Assembly: GCA_012861695.1 (NCBI GenBank)
Contig: JAAOOA010000334.1
Span: 248,001-312,000, forward strand
Direction: 5' to 3'
Length of the DNA: 64,000 nucleotides
From: Trematomus loennbergii
Taxonomy: Eukaryota; Chordata; Actinopteri; Perciformes; Nototheniidae
Position numbers and translations under genes: made by a program. Below, one piece after another: positions 45,401 to 56,700 of this stretch; the first letter of the stretch is position 1; each line of letters begins with the position of its first letter. The notes under the pieces were generated by a model. It made no database searches, had not been told where the DNA came from, and was given only the letters and a program-made list of their open reading frames with translations.

Positions 45401-45481
45401 GTGTGGATGAACTGGAAGGGCAGCTGGTATTCTCTGAAAACCATCAGCATGAAGATCAGGCCGTTCTTCGTCTCCACATAA
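36442..45481 (+). CDS. fgb: Fibrinogen beta chain precursor
   Basis: Subunit of plasma fibrinogen, made in liver. Thirteen coding exons: 36442-36529, 36984-37010, 37094-37200, 38808-38910, 39563-39631, 41837-41951, 42511-42617, 42952-43066, 43227-43346, 43433-43555, 44096-44190, 44715-44905 and 45250-45481, about 497 codons. Key marks are the thrombin site and B knob VDAR|GHRP (exon 3), the disulfide ring LCPTGC, the coiled coil, a second ring [10 protein letters not shown], and the fibrinogen C domain from SGKECEDIF to MKIRPFF with the glycosylation site ENRTM and [17 protein letters not shown]. Splice phases agree throughout except in exon 1. There a TG-rich signal-peptide stretch puts the ATG one base out of frame with [10 protein letters not shown]; one TG unit missing would explain it. 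The long fibrinopeptide B carries NVT. Polyadenylation signal at 45870. Confidence 0.93.
37979..38472 (-). mobile_element. MITE copy 5 in fgb intron 3
   Basis: TTAAAGGGGACCTATCATGC at the left and GCATGATAGGTCCACTTTAA at the right. Carries one degenerate minisatellite unit (CTTTTCTACATGAATATGTG), in inverse orientation to copies 3 and 4. Confidence 0.8.
38944..39415 (+). repeat. LINE-derived fragments in fgb intron 4
   Basis: 38945-39120 matches the repeat at 435-645. 39120-39415 ends with 'gattgacaataaagttaac', typical of a LINE/RTE 3' tail. No coding sequence remains. Confidence 0.5.
39711..41487 (+). repeat. AGTACTT repeat with 37-bp minisatellite (about 39 copies) in fgb intron 5
   Basis: Array from about 39826 to 41285 of CTTACATGTTGAACACAAAT then ACCTGTACTTTCTACTT, with variants CATTTTGAAC, CAATTTGAACCC and CATTTTAAC. 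The flanks are the ends of the repeat at 1135-1800 in reverse ('gtgtgtacttttgccatct' at 41466). The unit is the reverse complement of that at 1545-1745. Confidence 0.95.
41487..41790 (-). mobile_element. L2/Rex-like LINE 3' fragment
   Basis: Reverse complement of the 3' part of 8165-9185, sharing 'aaagtcttcagc', 'gcagcggcaaaa', 'cagtgcag' and 'aaagtgcttt' blocks. It ends 47 bp before an fgb exon. Confidence 0.65.
42630..42945 (+). repeat. 41-bp and 42-bp tandem repeats in fgb intron 7
   Basis: Five copies of CAGGAAACACACTAGCTACT, TCCTGTCTGACGTAAAGACTA, then three copies of a related unit ACAAACACTGATGTAAACTG, CTTCCTGTGGGCAGTAAAGACT. The last unit runs straight into the acceptor of the next exon (42952). 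Confidence 0.92.
44325..44485 (+). mobile_element. tRNA-derived SINE
   Basis: A tRNA-like head 'gtggtctaatggatagtgag' (A-box region) and 'gttgtgagttcaaatcccg' (B box GAGTTCAAATCCC), followed by a body with GTGCCCTTGAGTAAGGCACT and 'gttactccagggagaatgtc', typical of fish SINEs. Lies in fgb intron 11. The rest of that intron (44490-44660) is a loose GTATGTCGAAAAAAGT repeat. Confidence 0.75.
44990..45228 (+). repeat. LINE 3' tail in fgb intron 12
   Basis: Ends with GTCGCTGTACTCTGTGTAGT and GACAATAAAGGAATCTAATC, a typical non-LTR 3' end. No coding part. Confidence 0.55.
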
Positions 45482-46221
45482 TCAGAGAGCGTCAACAACG
45501 CACACATACAGGAAACCGCCAAAATGAAAGACAGGAAATGAATGTGTGGCTTTAGGGGTTTGGGGTCAAACAGCTTCAAAACTCCTTGTAGCTCATTTTC
45601 AAGTGTGTCCTTTATTTGAGCTGTAACCTTCAAGTTGGTGGACACACACATTCAAACACAACTTTTACTGAGAGTCTCGGCATGTGCTGATGTATAAAAA
45701 CATAAGCTTAAGAACAAAGTGAAATAAGAATTGATAAAAAGTCAGATTATTGTGTCATGTCTACAGGAAAAGAGAAGCATGGTACTGGTTGTGAGGGTTT
45801 GTGTGCTCTGTCCTTTCTCGTGATGTGTGACGTCTTCAGGACGAGTCAACAGACTGTCCTCCGCTACTCAATAAACACGTTGAGGAACATACTTCCTGTC
45901 TGGTCTGGCTGTTATTTCACTAAAGGGACTGTAGAAAACGAAATGAACTCAATGAATACTTCCTGCTACAGCCTGTCAAAATAAAACACAAAAACCTATC
46001 ATGGTGAAATATGCAAAGAAGGTTTAAAGAAAAGTGAGAAAAGTAATGCTAAATAATATTGTTGCTCATCTTCTACGTCAATCAAGAGGAGTAGGTGGCT
46101 TTAAACTGCACAATAAACACACTGTCAACTTTTGGGATAACTGGCCGACGCACAAATGGGCTTTTGTAAAAATGGGCCATCACAAAAAAGGGGCCATGAT
46201 ACAAATTGGAGATTCTCATTA

Positions 46222-47556
46222 GCCGCGTTCACACCAAGTACTTTGCCGTTGTTGTGGCGATCCAAGTACTCACACAACATGAAAGAATGAAACAGAGAGG
46301 AATCAATGAAACACAAACACAGAAATAGTTGAGATTAATCATTATTATTTAGTTGCGCAGCACTAAACAACAATGGGGAAACATTACCTTGCTTCAAAAG
46401 CAACCAATCGCAGAAATGGTCCCACGAACACAAGAAAACCAGGGTTTATATAGGTTTTCTAAATGACACACGAACATGTTCCCTAATCATGTTTAACGCA
46501 CACACATTGTCAGTTCTCCTAAACTTGGACGCACCAACATCAGAGCAACATGTAAGTTCCAGATGTCAAAAGGTCATTATCTCATGAAGTCTTTAGGAGC
46601 CTTGCAGGATATGAATTATCCAATTAACAAACTATATATATCGTCTGCACATGAGCGCACATACATTTCTTTACATTTAACTAACACACCAACATCCTTA
46701 TCGTTTCTTAGCTAATGCATGCTGGATATGAACCACTAACTAACAAGACTTTAACTGTATTATATCTGAGGAAGACCTCTCTTGGAGTTCCTCTGACCTT
46801 TGCCAATTTACTTAACATGGGTGCTGTTAATTGCAAAGACCATTGATAATTAGCAAAGAGACTCATGGGCCTCTTCCAATATCTGGAAACTGTAATTAAA
46901 TTATAGTTATATTGAGAAGGTCCAAGACTTGACATAACACCGTATTTAGTGCCGGCACTTATGACCCCAGGGCATTTAGTACAGATCGCGTTCACACCGG
47001 AGTACTTTTCCCTGAGGGAAGATTACTTCGTCTTCTTCTGCTTTGGGTTTACTGGCAGGCAGAAAACAACTTCACGGCGTATACTGCCACCCGGAGTCCC
47101 CGGCCGGAAGTCCCTGGAGTTGGGGAAGGCTTCAGTAGAAGCTGCTGGGACTCCCAGCAGCTTCTACTGAAGCCTACCGAGTAAATCGCCAGAACGCCGA
47201 CACCTCCTCATCTCCACCGCTCCCATGTTTTGTTTTGTGTTGCCATAAGTTAGTCTCTCTGCGTTGGTGCGCTGGGCGAATGCTAATGCTAATAATGCTA
47301 ATGTGAGGATAATAAAATGGCGGCTCTACAAAACATTTCAGAGTTGTACGGGGCGTGGTTTGCAATTCGCCCAGCCAATCAGAACTGGGGCACTTTTTTC
47401 CCCCAGGAAAGTACCATCTCTCAGCAGGCACTAAAAATGGGGGTAAAAGTTCCAGAGATGAAGTGCTCTTTTTGGTGTGAACGCGACATAAGGGGTACTA
47501 ACGGAACTAAACGCGAAAAGTACGGTGAAAAGTACTCCGGTGTGAACGCGGCTATT
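46222..47556. mobile_element. MITE-like element(s) with CGCGTTCACACC inverted ends
   Basis: AGCCGCGTTCACACCAAGTA at 46222 and CGCGTTCACACCGGAGTACT at 46987 face AAGTACTCCGGTGTGAACGC at about 47530, which reads to GGCT at 47556. The inner unit 46987-47552 is a clean short inverted-repeat element with a perfect palindrome in its middle. The outer left end may be a second, nested copy. The rest of 45900-49190 shows no gene. Confidence 0.65.
47127..47175. repeat. Perfect 24-bp inverted repeat with 1-base spacer
   Basis: AGGCTTCAGTAGAAGCTGCT (plus GGGA), C, then the exact reverse complement ending AGCCT. It can form an uninterrupted 24-bp stem. Confidence 0.95.
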
Positions 47557-48748
47557 CTTGCCGGGATAGTTTTAGTAATTAGCTAATCTAGTCAGTCAAG
47601 AGTGAGTGGTTATAAATGCTCAAGATAAAGAATATGAAGTACTTATTACAGCAAGAAGCAATAGTGTTAAGGAATACTGGCAGAAAATTACTTGTAACTT
47701 TTAAAAATGGTAAGTAAGGTCTTTCTTGTCAAAATGTCACAGTGCAGTAATAAATCCCCCAAAAGTCACAGTTTACTATATCGAAAAAATATTGTTAATT
47801 GATTGCCAACAGTAAAAAGTAGTAAGGAATGTCATGATAAAAATATGATGTGTATAAAACTGTTAAAAGAAATATATAAATGTGAAGTTATGCCACAGTA
47901 AACAGCATACTGATTAATGGTACATTGAAACAGAAGTATATGCTGAGAAACTATTCAATAAGAGACAGAGGTGACAGAAATGTGTTTTATTGATCCGTGC
48001 ATATACAAATAACATTTCAACATGCAGTGAGTTCATGGCTGAACAGTGAGGGGGTCATTGTTGAAACAGTGACATAAATAATATAACAGGAAACAGAGGA
48101 GTGTGTTCTTTATGCATTGATATTTAAATGTGTCTAGTGACAGATCAGATTAAAGCTGTCACCCACATGCAGAACCAGAGAAATACACGGCTCATTTGTG
48201 AAGTCTATTGTTTTACAGACATTTTAAAATGGACGGAAAAACAGTTTGAGGCGTTTTAGAAATACATTATTTGTTGACAATTATGACAGGAAGATGGTAC
48301 AGAGAATACCTTTAAAACATTAACATAGAGAAGGGTTTGAATGATTAACATATTGGCTGCCACTGAAAGTTAGAGATTCACTTTGCCCCCAAAATTGCTT
48401 AAAATCATATTTTTCCAATAAAAGTGACTTTTTTTATGGCAATTTCAGATTCTGTATCAAACAGAAAATGCATTCAATAAGAAAAACTGGACAAACCACA
48501 TATTTTAAACGTTATCATCCCATTGAATGTCTGTTATTACTACCATTATAATGCTTTATTATTTTATTATGCAACAACACTCCTTGGTTTGGTTTAGGAC
48601 CTGGTTTAAGGGTAGAATTAAATAGTTGGTTATGCACACATCAAACACATATAAGGCTGATTAAACTAAGTGCATTTGTTCTGTTAAGTATGTTACGTAA
48701 GTCTTAGGTGTATAACTTAAAATAAGACTTAGAATAACTAGTGTACGG

Positions 48749-48762
48749 CCACTAGAGGGCGT
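48749..48762 (+). promoter_or_regulatory. CTCF-like motif between fgb and the alpha-like gene
   Basis: CCACTAGAGGGCG fits the CTCF core CCASYAGRKGGC. A second core-like match, CCAGCAGGGGGCG, is at 37419-37431 in fgb intron 3. Motif match by eye only. Confidence 0.25.
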
Positions 48763-49242
48763 AACCTCCCTGCAGTGATTCTGCTTTACAACATGATACT
48801 GATAATATTGGAAGTGAACAAACAGACATTTTTGACGTGCAACAGTAAGGTGGACGAAGAGAAAATCAAATACCTTGATAATGATATTAAGAAGATATTG
48901 AGGCGTTGATTATCGGAGATATCAATAAATATTAACACTTATATTACATTTGTAATAAATAATCATTAGTTATGTGGATATAGAGACTATAATGATGATG
49001 GAAAAAACATCCTGGTTACTTCAGGAAATGACATGTCTTTAAAAACAGGAAAAGACACTTATGCAATATACGATATCCAAAATCCAACGATATCTAATCT
49101 GAAATATATATCGATGTATTGCCCAGCCCTGTGTGCACGTTAATAAAGAGCGTGTGTTGTTGTGAATAAACAGGCTTACAGTGAGGTGTTTATTAGAAGA
49201 GACCCTTTGAACCCCTAAGTGCAGGTTAACTTCCACCATGCC

Positions 49243-51786
49243 TCAGTGGAGCTCTTCGGTCTCGAACTCCTCCACGAACACCCGGTTCTGGGGAATGTCC
49301 TCGAACTGGGTCAAAAGTTCTCTCCGGACCGTTGGGATGGATTTATACTCGGGCGATGTTGGGTGTTCGTCGACCGTCTGCAGCTTCATGTGAGGGACGT
49401 CTTCTGGAGGCGATACGACTTTCCTCCTCTGGTGAGGAGTCTTGTCTCGGGGCCTCAAGTCGGTTTGAAGTGTTTGGAAGCTGTGATGATCCACGCTGAA
49501 CGGAAACACCAGCTTACAGGAACCAGAGCAGGCTCGCAGCTGCACGTCGACCTCCACCTGGAGACGGGGGAAACATGTTATTCCTCTATAACGTCAACTC
49601 TTAGTTACCAATAAGCTGTCTTTGGCTCTTTTCTGCTGTAACACATGTACATTTCTCCTCTGGGGGACGAATAAAGGTTTTCTGATTCTGAACATTTCAA
49701 CTGTATTGATTCATGTCTTCCTAGTCAAATGTGCCAAATATGAAATAAGCAAACATTAGCTTTGTTAACAGTAGTTTGTTTTGACATTTCTCTTACCTCT
49801 GTTCGATATAAGTCCACTAATTGTTTCTGGACGTCTCGCTTCACCTCCTTGAGTTTCAGCGACAACTTGGACGAACGTTTTCGGAGCGACGTTAGGTTCA
49901 ACGCCAACACTTCGCTTTGTTCCACGAACTTCAGCTCTGAAACTGGAGACCAATACAGACAGCATTAGTTTGAATCAGGGGGGTCAAACTCAATTTCATC
50001 TCGGGCCACATTAGCATCATGGTAGCACTCAAAGGGCCAGTTTTATATATAAGACTATATAAAAATACATATATAAATATTTAATATATATAAAATAATG
50101 TATTATATTACATGATTGCCTCTGCATTGGATTATTATCAGATAGGGTAATAACTTCATAATTAACTACGTCTGAAAGCAGAAGTCTAGGGCCAATAATT
50201 GCAAGTCTCTTCAGGGAGAATGTCACAAAATGAGATGCATTGTGGGACATGTAGTTTATGGGCAACGTGCTTCTGTAAATCGGCATGTAACCGTATAATA
50301 AACATATTATATTCTTTCAGAGCTCTTGCAGGGCCGCATTAAATGAAGTCACGGGCCGGATTTGGCCCCCGGGCCTTGAGTTTGACACCCCTGGTTTAAA
50401 TCATCCTATCTTTATTATATCCAGATTATATGGATATGGATTATATTATATTATATGGATTAAATGTCATCGTCAGCATGAAAAATGACCTGTGTGTTAA
50501 TATGTGGAGATTATCCTGCTGAACTACACGTGTACATTTCATCAAAGCTAGTTTGACACAGAGATTATGTTCTTAAATAACCCAAAATCACACGGAGGAA
50601 TCCCATTGGACCAGGGAGATGCTGCCTTCAGGGTCCAACACAGAAATACGACATCCCTGCACCAGTCTACCAAAACATTACCAGGGACTACAGATGAGAA
50701 ATAGCCTCTTGAATAACTCTGGCACATGTAAAGAAATGTTGATTAATGTCACAGTCTCACTGTATCTGCTGACGAGGAATCTCCGGTTGTGGTTGTAGAC
50801 GCGTGTCATGGCCGCCATGGACTTCTCAGTCGCGTCTTCGTGAATCTTTACTGTTTTACACAGTTTTGTTAGTTTCCTCTCCACCTTGCTCTCCATCTGT
50901 GAGATCAAACCTTGCAGCCTGCAGCCGGAGGGGCATTTAGAAACCTGTAAAGAGAAACACGAGGGTCAACATCCCAATCAGAATCACTTTATTAGTCCCA
51001 CTGAGTGAATTATATACTTTCATAACTGTGTTTTCAATATCTGCCATGTGTATGAAGTCGGTCCCATCCAAAGAAAAGTACTATAGACGGTAAATATAGA
51101 AAAACATTTTCCCTTTGAGACTTTTTTCTCCAGCTAGATTACAGAAAGACTCTCTGTACAAACTGACTTGTGTATTTGAAACTGAATTATAATTTTGTAA
51201 ATCCAAAAGGAAATAAAATGAAGTGTCAGCATGGGTATAAAAATAAAAATGCTAACTGAATAAGAAGTAACATTTCTTTATATAGAATATCAGATATATA
51301 GTTTTAAAATACATGATATCATTTTATAATACAATTTTACAAACAAATATCACAATCTGCCAAACAAAACTATGAATACAAAAATATCAATAATCTCCAT
51401 CTTTTGGAAAAGCAACGTCAGAAAAACACTTTTTGGGATTTATAAGGACATTTTAAAATCTATATATATATCTGTATTTTATAAATAAATGTAGCCTTTT
51501 GTCTTTGGACTTTATTACCATGTGCCTTCTAGGATATTTTCAAGACTAAATAAGGGCAAATATATACGTGGATTAACATAAATACTATATTGGTATACTC
51601 ATGATATACAAATATATCCAGTATTACAGGTGTTTGTAGAGGCTGATGATTTGCTGTCAAACTAACTCAATTTCAGGTTTTTATGTGGATGAATTCTTCA
51701 ACTAAACTTCACATTTGGTGAACTTCCACCTCATGAACTATAGTTTGATAACCGTGTGTGTGTGTGTGTGTGTGTGTGTTGTGTGT

Positions 51787-51829
<43 letters not shown>

Positions 51830-51944
51830 CTCACCCAGTCGTCGTCTGCACACAGAGGGAGGTGTGTGTGTGTCCGGCAGTGTTTCTTCATGTGTCTGTG
51901 ACCTGAGGGCTGGCGGCCATCTTGTCTCTGCAGCCTTGTACAAA
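49243..51944 (-). CDS. Fibrinogen alpha chain-like paralogue lacking alpha-C and alpha-E regions
   Basis: Four coding exons in order: 51944-51835, 50944-50761, 49942-49797 and 49557-49243. Exons of 184 and 146 bp have exactly the lengths and phases of fga exons 3 and 4, so this is a tandem duplicate. Visible parts are an N-terminal segment ending LCADDDW (compare FCTDEQW in FGA), the first disulfide ring KCPSGCRLQGLISQM, a coiled coil, and the second ring VEVDVQLRACSGSCK. About 90 residues of charged tail follow, to the stop at 49243. AATAAA lies only about 50 bases downstream (49194-49189). There is no Ser/Gly-rich alpha-C region, no fibrinogen C domain and no thrombin-exposed GPR-type knob; the nearest words are GRQPSGHRH. 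A first exon with signal peptide was not found. The frame is intact, so it is probably a real gene. Confidence 0.78.
51755..51828 (+). repeat. (TG)n microsatellite beside alpha-like exon 2 donor
   Basis: Read on the minus strand, (CA)n starts five bases after the donor GTGAG of the exon ending at 51835. Nothing else was recognised in 51000-51740. Confidence 0.95.
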
Positions 51945-53524
51945 CTGCAGAGAAAATAAATAAATAAAATAAATAATTGAGGTCAGCGCACCTTGGACCT
52001 TCCTCCAAATCAAACATGAGATAAGATGTGAAGTCGTGTTGTAAGAGAGGACACGCGGAAAACACTTTATTTGAAATTAACAAACAAGTTGAACCAACAT
52101 GAACTCAGTTTACTTTCTAAAGAATCACTTTAATATCCAACGTTTTCTCATCAACATGGGATGAAATTACTTTTTGAGTAATTCTCAATCTGCTTAAGAA
52201 CCAGGTAGTCTAACAACATATATAAACATTACATAAAGAAGTGCACGTTGTAGTTTCATACCTAAATAAATGCATTTTTCACCAAGTTTATGTGACTAAT
52301 ATTTGGCATATCACATTATTTTAGAACAGTTCTGGGTTTAATTCTCAAAAACAATGTTAAATATGAGTCGGTTTAAAATGTGGAAACACATTTGTAAGCA
52401 AGGTAATTCACTACTAACATAAATGTTGATTTTTAACAATTACAATTCTGTCGTTAAAATACATTTTGATAAGTATTAATTCTGTACGAAAACTTCAAAT
52501 ATTCTTGATCTAATTGTCTTCCAGCAAAGTATTTAAAGAGTTCATTTATTGTATTTGATAGAATAATATGTAAATATATAATTTAAGTATATTTATATGG
52601 CATAAGTTTTTAATAATTTATATATATTTTGTATTAATTAAGAATAATGCAGATACAAGTGCGTTTATTTAAAATATGTATTTATGTATTACTTCCCACT
52701 TCTAATAAAACATATAAAATGTGATCAACCTTAAATTAGATTATTATTAAAGTGCCTTTTAAAATGACGAACATGTTTTTTTGAATTTGGAAGACAATAA
52801 AAGCCTTTAAATAAAAAAGTATGTATTAAAAAAATATATATTTATCAAACATTTTTTATTGATTCTCTAGATAATATTTTCACGTCTACTCATTAATCAT
52901 GAATGAAATGTTTTTGGTATGTTTGAAAATATTGAAACCCGTGTTAGTTTGTGTTAGTTCAATGACGGCACACACCACAGCAGCTGAAGTGAACATTTGA
53001 TCTTTATTGATTTGCACGAGTTCATCGCTCCGTACAAAGTTGAGAAACAGGGAAAATATTGGGAACACTTTGTGATTTCCCACAAACTCTTCTGGGATCA
53101 ACAGGTCGATGAAATTTACACAATCAGGAAGAATAAACACGGACAGACCAACAGTCTGAAATGTACGTCCTACTTTAAGCTTTTCTCTAGTCCTGCCTTG
53201 CTGTTCTTAGAGTTTAAATAAAAGATTGTACATTCAAACAAAAGCCAAACATGCATATTAATATGGTATCATGTGACATTTACTAGCAACATATTGTTAA
53301 ATTATTTAGACTTTAGAATAAATCCCATTTAAGCAATCTGCCCGGCAACGGTTTTTCAGGCTGTTATTGCTTTAAACATTGTTATCAGTGTCTAATCAAA
53401 AAGCCGCTGATCTGACGGACATTTGCCGGTTTGAACATCAACGTATGGTGCGTTTTTTAAGGGGATTTATGCGATTTAAAGTTTTGCCATGTTTTCTCAT
53501 GCTTACAATTACAATTTTTTGTAA

Positions 53525-53640
53525 TTTGCCGATTGAAATGTCTTCCACGCGCCTTCGTTTGCAGCTACGTACTGCACGGGTCGTACATTCCTCGATATGA
53601 TACATCTCGTTAAGTTAGCAGCCTGAAAGTTGTTGTATTT
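53525..53640 (-). pseudogene. Decayed duplicate of the fga terminal exon end
   Basis: On the minus strand it reads YNNFQAANLT...PVQYVAANEGAW.TFQSANY, aligning with YNDCQAANLN...APYGVANGVVWETFKPTNY of fga (about 53750-53885). The conserved Cys is lost. Short blocks with 'aaaaag.cg.cgatctgatgaacat' recur at 53398, 53660 and 53720, so the tail was duplicated more than once. It would lie in the 3' UTR of the long fga transcript. Confidence 0.7.
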
Positions 53641-53716
53641 TATCTCAGCATCTAATTAAAAAACGTCGATCTGATGAACATTAAAATCCCGTTTAAGTTA
53701 GCCGTATTATTGATGT

Positions 53717-56700
53717 CTAAAAAGCTGCCGACCTGATGAACATTTGAACCTTTTTCAGACTGTAATTCGTCGGTTTAAACGTCTCCCACACAACTCCGTT
53801 AGCAACTCCGTACGGCGCGGTTTTCTCCGGTTCGTACGCGCCATTATAATAAACCCCGTTGAGGTTAGCCGCCTGACAGTCGTTGTACCACCATCCTCCG
53901 CCATACATCTCCGCGCAACTCCCCTCTGACTTATCGTTATCTTTATCAAAGGTGCTGAACTTCATCCCGTTGTGCGACGACGTTAGCGCGTCCCCGGCGT
54001 CTCCCGTGTACCCGGAAACGTGAATTGGATACCCTTCGTCTTCAGAACCGACTCTGATCGTGAACTCTGCGTTAGCTACGCCTCCTTCCCAATCCTCCAG
54101 CTCCACTTTCAGCATGTTCTCGCCCTGATTCGTCAGCAGGTGGAGGTTCTGGTTTCCGATCCAGAACTCCCCGCTTCCCGTCGCGTCAACGGACCCGAAA
54201 GCGTGCGATACTCGGCCCAGGATCGGTTGAAGCTTAGGCGCTGCTGTCTCTCAGCTGGACTAACACCCACCCTCCCATTATCCCCTCCTGCTGGCAGTAA
54301 ACCTCCACCAGCTGGGGGGAGTCTTGGCCTCCAGGTCTGATCGTAAAAAGGCCGCTCGTTTCTCCGTTCAGATGCTTCCTGTGGGCGTCGACACAATCTG
54401 CAGACAGAGGGGGAAACCGCAGACCGCCAGTTAGCTTGGAGCGCTTCGGCTAGCTTAAATTTACTGCAGTTAATGGTCGCGTTCTTGCAAGACGGCAACC
54501 CATTTCTGTCAATCTGATACACATTTTTGTCCGTCTTCGGTCCCTAAAAGCAACCTCTAAACAAGTATTTGTCTGTGAACGCTTAAAAGTACTTAATGGG
54601 CTAACGGTCACTCTTTCTGCTAACACGAACCATTGAGTAGCTTTAATGTACTGTGCTAACGGTAGCTGGAACTGCAACATGACAAACTAATGTTATCTAC
54701 AAATCAACATTGATTATATGATTTTTGAGGCAGGCAGGTTATGAAAGTGTATTTGAACAGTGGTTTTGTCGGGGGAAATTTGACGCTAATGCTTACTTTA
54801 ATACTTTATGTATTTGAAATACAATTACATGTACCCCAGTCAAAAGAGTGCTAACAGCTTTCACTGCTAAATGACTTTTGTCCCAATAAACTCGTGCAAA
54901 TTCTTCTTCAGATTTATTCATATTTGATGTCCAGAAATACCTCAAAAACACACCAATACATCAAACAGAACATCTTGAATCTCTAGCATTAAACAATAAA
55001 TTCCTGTGTTCACTTCATATTTTCGGTACATAAGGCTAGCTGATGCTAACATCTAGCGTTTTTTTTTTTTTTAAAGGTTTTTACTCCACGTCCGATGTTT
55101 TGGTACCTTTTCCTATATACCCGGCCTCCCGCTCCGTACGCACGCTCTTCACACTGCGGGCGTTGAAATCGGGAACGTCGTCATCGGCGAGATGCGTCGT
55201 GAACCCGCCGAGGTCAGCGCCAAAGTCGCCAAACGGATTCCCGGAAAACCCGCTTTTGGTGTCTAAAAGGCTTCCTTTGGTGCCGCCGGCTTGGACGATT
55301 TTAGACAAAGAGGAAGAGGAGGAAGAAGAGGAGGAGGAAGAAGTGTGTGTGAGGCTGGGGAAAAGAGAGCTGGATCCTCCCTGGGAGAAGTCGGTCATTG
55401 ATTGGCATTCGGGGCCTCCCTCCATCACTTCCTCCACTCTTTCCACCGGACCATCTTTGGTTTGAACCACGGTTCTCCGGGTGCTCTTGGTGCAGGTGAT
55501 GTGAGTGCTCGTGCTCGTACTCGGCTGTCGGAAACCATCGCCGCCACCCAAGAAATCGTTTCCTCCGAGATTGGTGATAGAGGAAGAGGAAGAGGAGGAA
55601 GTGAAGGAAGTACCTGGGGCCTTGGAGATGGTGGCGGGGGAAGAACTGGAGCCCTCCAACTCCAGGATCAAATTCACCGTGTTCACCTGGGAACGGAGAG
55701 GAAGCATGAGTGTTTGGCTCCAGTTGAATTGTGGCATTAAGGGTTTGAAATAGATGTGATAATGCCCCCAAGCTATATAAGAAAATATTGGTACTAAATA
55801 AAAAAGTATTCTAGTTCGTTTGGAAATATCCTAAATAATTAACTTTTTCAAAAAATATATAAATCGTATAAAATAACAAAATGTCTTATATCAGTGTTTT
55901 TTCTTTTTCATGGGATTTGTTCAAAATGCCAAAATGAAAGGAGTGAAGTGTGCAAGATGACGTCGAGGAAAGGAAGCTCTTACGTCGGGGAACATGTCTT
56001 CTTTCTGCTGAGCCATCGCCGGGCCAGTCAGTCCTGATTTATAGACGCTGTCCACGATGACGTCCTTCAGCAGGCGACTCTTCATCACGTACAGCGTTCC
56101 CACCTCCCTGATGTTCTGCGCCGCCTGCGAGTCCAGCTGGTCCACCTGCAAGGAAGACGTCTTTATTTAAAAATACTACAAACATGCACAAAAAACCTGC
56201 AGAATGATCGGGAATGGTAGAAAACAAATAAAATGTTCTCCATAGGAATGAATGGGAAATCGACTTGAACGGAGCTCAAAATCGCCCAACTTTGAGGTCA
56301 TACAGATTCGCCATATTTTAACGGAGAGAGGTGATTCAAAGTTCAATCAGCTCTCCAGATTCTTGTCTTTGTTGGACTAAACACGTTTTTTGATAGATGG
56401 AACCGTTTTCCCGTAATCACAGTTTGAAAGTTGTGAATTGTTCACATTGTTTCAGATTGCTTCAATGGGTGTGAATGAGGCGGAATGTTCAGAGTGATGA
56501 CATCATCACTTAGAGTGTAGAGGGAAATCTCCTGAAAAAAAAAGGATCTTAAACCTGCTCTAAATCCCATAATATTCACTCTTTTCACATCATTTAAAAT
56601 GACTTCAGACGCTGAATTAGTCAGCGTTGTCTCGATGCCTTCATCATATAAAACTGATGGACAAATCCAACCCTAAAGAGCCGTTGAGTGACAAAAACTC

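Noticed and set aside
51960..52083. Upstream extension of alpha-like exon 2 with a hydrophobic stretch as a signal peptide
   Set aside because: The hydrophobic residues are the translation of the T-rich splice acceptor tract; a separate first exon is more likely.
52886..53140. Minus-strand frame containing MFTSAAVVCAVIELTQ as signal exon of the alpha-like gene
   Set aside because: No good donor of the required phase follows, so it is not supported.
55402..55771. Several overlapping frames opposite or beside fga exon 7
   Set aside because: Shadows of the Ser/Glu-rich alpha-C coding sequence.
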